A stretch of DNA of 64,000 nt from contig NZ_CP150170.1 of NCBI RefSeq assembly GCF_037963865.1, forward strand, positions 7,254,001-7,318,000, given 5' to 3'. Positions within the stretch are counted from its first letter, which is position 1; every line of letters begins with the position of its first letter. Origin of the DNA: Paenibacillus sp. FSL R10-2734 (GTDB lineage: Bacteria; Bacillota; Bacilli; Paenibacillales; Paenibacillaceae). Shown here piece after piece: positions 62,630-64,000 of this stretch. The notes under the pieces were generated by a model that searched no databases, was not told the DNA's origin, and worked only from the letters and a program-made list of their open reading frames with translations. The position numbers and the translations under genes are program-made.

Positions 62630-64000
62630 TCAGAGACCACCATTTAGTTCAGGTGCAACTATAGGCTTCTTACGCCCCTTCAAGCCGCGCAGACTCTCCG
62701 CATCCTCCAGACAGGAGAACGCAGTACACTCCCTAAATGCGTGATGACTGCATCCGATGCACTTGCTGTAATTGATACTGTTAAGTGCTTCATTAATCGC
62801 TTCACCAGTATGCCGATAAAATTGCGCCTCTCCTATGGTGTCATATAGTCCAGTTTTCTTGAGCAATTCAAGTGGCTGCGGCTGAATACTGGAAATCATC
62901 AATTTCCCTCCACTAGCTTGTAAATGCCGCACCAGCTCTACCAGATTAGATTCACCCGTTGTATCCATGAAGGGTACTTTTCCCATCCGCATTAATATAA
63001 TTCTGGGTTGATCCGAGCCATAGCTTGGCATAGTGTCATCGAATCGATAAGCAGCGCCAAAAAACAGCGGACCCTCCACCGTATAAATTCCAATTTGCGG
63101 ACAATCATGACTCTCCGTAACCATATGTGCCTCAACCTTAACGGAATTTGGATCAGGCAGCACTTTGGCTACTAAATGAACCTCTCCCATTCGTTTCACA
63201 AACAGAATGACCGCAAGAATCAATCCTACCTCTACAGCCAGCGTTAAATCAGCAAATATCGTTAATAAGAAGGTGATAAATAACACCAATGAATCACCGG
63301 TCTTGATCTTCAGCAAATGAAGAAATTGTTTGCGCTCACTCATATTCCAAGCTACTACCATAAGAATAGGCGCCATCGCTGCCAGAGGAATACTAGAAGC
63401 ATAGGGTGCAAACAACAGAAGAATTAGGAACACCACTACACCGTGAACAATTCCTGAGATCGGAGAAACAGCACCGCTTTTGATATTTGTCGCTGTTCTA
63501 GCAATGGCACCTGTAGCCGGTATCCCTCCGAACAATGGAGCGACAATATTCGCAATCCCTTGACCGATCAGCTCACGGTTGCTGTTATGGCGGCTGCCCG
63601 TCATTCCATCAGCTACGACAGCTGACAATAATGATTCAATGGCACCTAGCATCGCGATGATGAAGGCCGGACGAATCAGCAGTGTAATCCGTTCCCATGT
63701 AATATTCGGAAAGTGGAAGCTTGGTAATGTATTAGGAATATCCCCATATGCAGAGCCAATTGTAGTCACCTTACCGCTAAAGAATAACGCAGCAATCACA
63801 GTCGCGCACAGAAGGCCTACCAAGGATCCAGGCACCTTCGGAGCGAATCGGATCGCAAGGATAACCACGACAAGACAAATCACGGCGGTCAGAATACTGT
63901 AGCCATTCACCGTCGATAGATGAAGCCCAATTTCTTTCATGTTATCTACAAAGCGCTCATGCCGTTCTATATCCCTTAGCCCCAGGAAATTAGCAATCTG
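62630..64000 (-). CDS. SulP-family inorganic anion transporter, partial (N-terminus beyond right edge)
   Basis: At least 457 residues of a transporter; the frame runs open to base 64000 (QIANFLGLRDIERHERFVDN precedes an internal Met at 63940 that is not the start), so the usual first ~100-110 residues lie outside. The SulP core has IESLLSAVVADGMTGSRHNSN and FGGIPATGAIARTATNIKSGA. The STAS domain near the C-terminus has PRIILMRMGKVPFMDTTGE. The final stretch CIGCSHHAFRECTAFSCLE is a short Cys/His cluster not typical of SulP. Members carry sulfate, bicarbonate or other anions; specificity unknown. Confidence 0.93.
   Translation of the reverse strand, partial: QIANFLGLRDIERHERFVDNMKEIGLHLSTVNGYSILTAVICLVVVILAIRFAPKVPGSLVGLLCATVIAALFFSGKVTTIGSAYGDIPNTLPSFHFPNITWERITLLIRPAFIIAMLGAIESLLSAVVADGMTGSRHNSNRELIGQGIANIVAPLFGGIPATGAIARTATNIKSGAVSPISGIVHGVVVFLILLLFAPYASSIPLAAMAPILMVVAWNMSERKQFLHLLKIKTGDSLVLFITFLLTIFADLTLAVEVGLILAVILFVKRMGEVHLVAKVLPDPNSVKVEAHMVTESHDCPQIGIYTVEGPLFFGAAYRFDDTMPSYGSDQPRIILMRMGKVPFMDTTGESNLVELVRHLQASGGKLMISSIQPQPLELLKKTGLYDTIGEAQFYRHTGEAINEALNSINYSKCIGCSHHAFRECTAFSCLEDAESLRGLKGRKKPIVAPELNGGL

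Overview
The window looks like chromosomal DNA from an endospore-forming Firmicute of moderate GC content, most probably a Paenibacillus. Evidence for this is a GerA-type germinant receptor operon, an EcsAB transporter, a bacilliredoxin, a KinB-like sporulation-type kinase, GlgC/GlgD as separate subunits, SodF- and YneF-type proteins, an SGNH hydrolase carrying a copper-amine-oxidase N-terminal-type domain, strong AGGAGG ribosome sites and frequent TTG/GTG starts. I see no rRNA, tRNA, CRISPR array, transposase or phage gene. The genus assignment is an inference from gene content.

Layout. 1-12.6 kb: the N-terminal half of a giant 2-hydroxyacyl-CoA dehydratase activase (cut by the left edge), a Bcp peroxiredoxin divergent from an LCP cell-wall ligase, hemL, peptide deformylase, an exported SGNH hydrolase, an inositol-phosphatase operon, UV endonuclease uvsE with a small partner, and ddl with an amidase-domain protein. 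12.8-17.6 kb: aconitase, followed by about 1.8 kb of non-coding repeats. These are seven tandem ~176-bp long-hairpin units in an alternating 211/233-bp layout, then a 20-copy heptanucleotide satellite. 17.7-26 kb: an IclR regulator with a palindromic operator, an anchored hydrolase, a DUF2935-SOD fusion (SodF type), folE, yneF, queG, signal peptidase, GNAT and sodA. 26-27.2 kb: a second non-coding repeat zone with 15-bp tandem repeats, four TATAGGGA hairpins and about 600 bp of almost G-free degenerate repeats. 27.2-41.5 kb: mutY with a repeat-built N-terminal extension, acpS, a hydrolase, nadE, brxA, a sensor kinase, a BaiN/HI0933-type flavoprotein, ecsAB, a MarR regulator, an EmrB-type MFS exporter and a free-Met-sulfoxide reductase.

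41.6-54.5 kb: glgC-glgD-glgP (no glgA or glgB here), a two-component system, a one-domain thioredoxin-reductase-like flavoprotein, then an envelope-glycosylation group: galU (broken by a -1 frameshift), a GtrB/CsbB-like polyprenyl-phosphate glycosyltransferase and a GT39 membrane glycosyltransferase. 54.7-64 kb: small enzymes (DUF1697, aminoglycoside-phosphotransferase fold, ABM monooxygenase, hydrolase), a four-gene germinant receptor operon in the order A-C-D-B, an alkyltransferase-like DNA-repair protein, DUF1361 and a SulP anion transporter cut by the right edge.

Most genes are housekeeping. Themes are oxidative-stress defence (Bcp, SodF, SodA, BrxA, fRMsr, the MarR/MFS neighbours), DNA repair (UvsE, MutY, ATL), carbon storage and envelope sugars (glg, galU, GT2, GT39, LCP, Ddl) and sporulation/germination. 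The least explained content is non-coding: the tandem long-hairpin array at 15.8-17.4 kb and the unusual repeat landscape at 26.0-27.1 kb.
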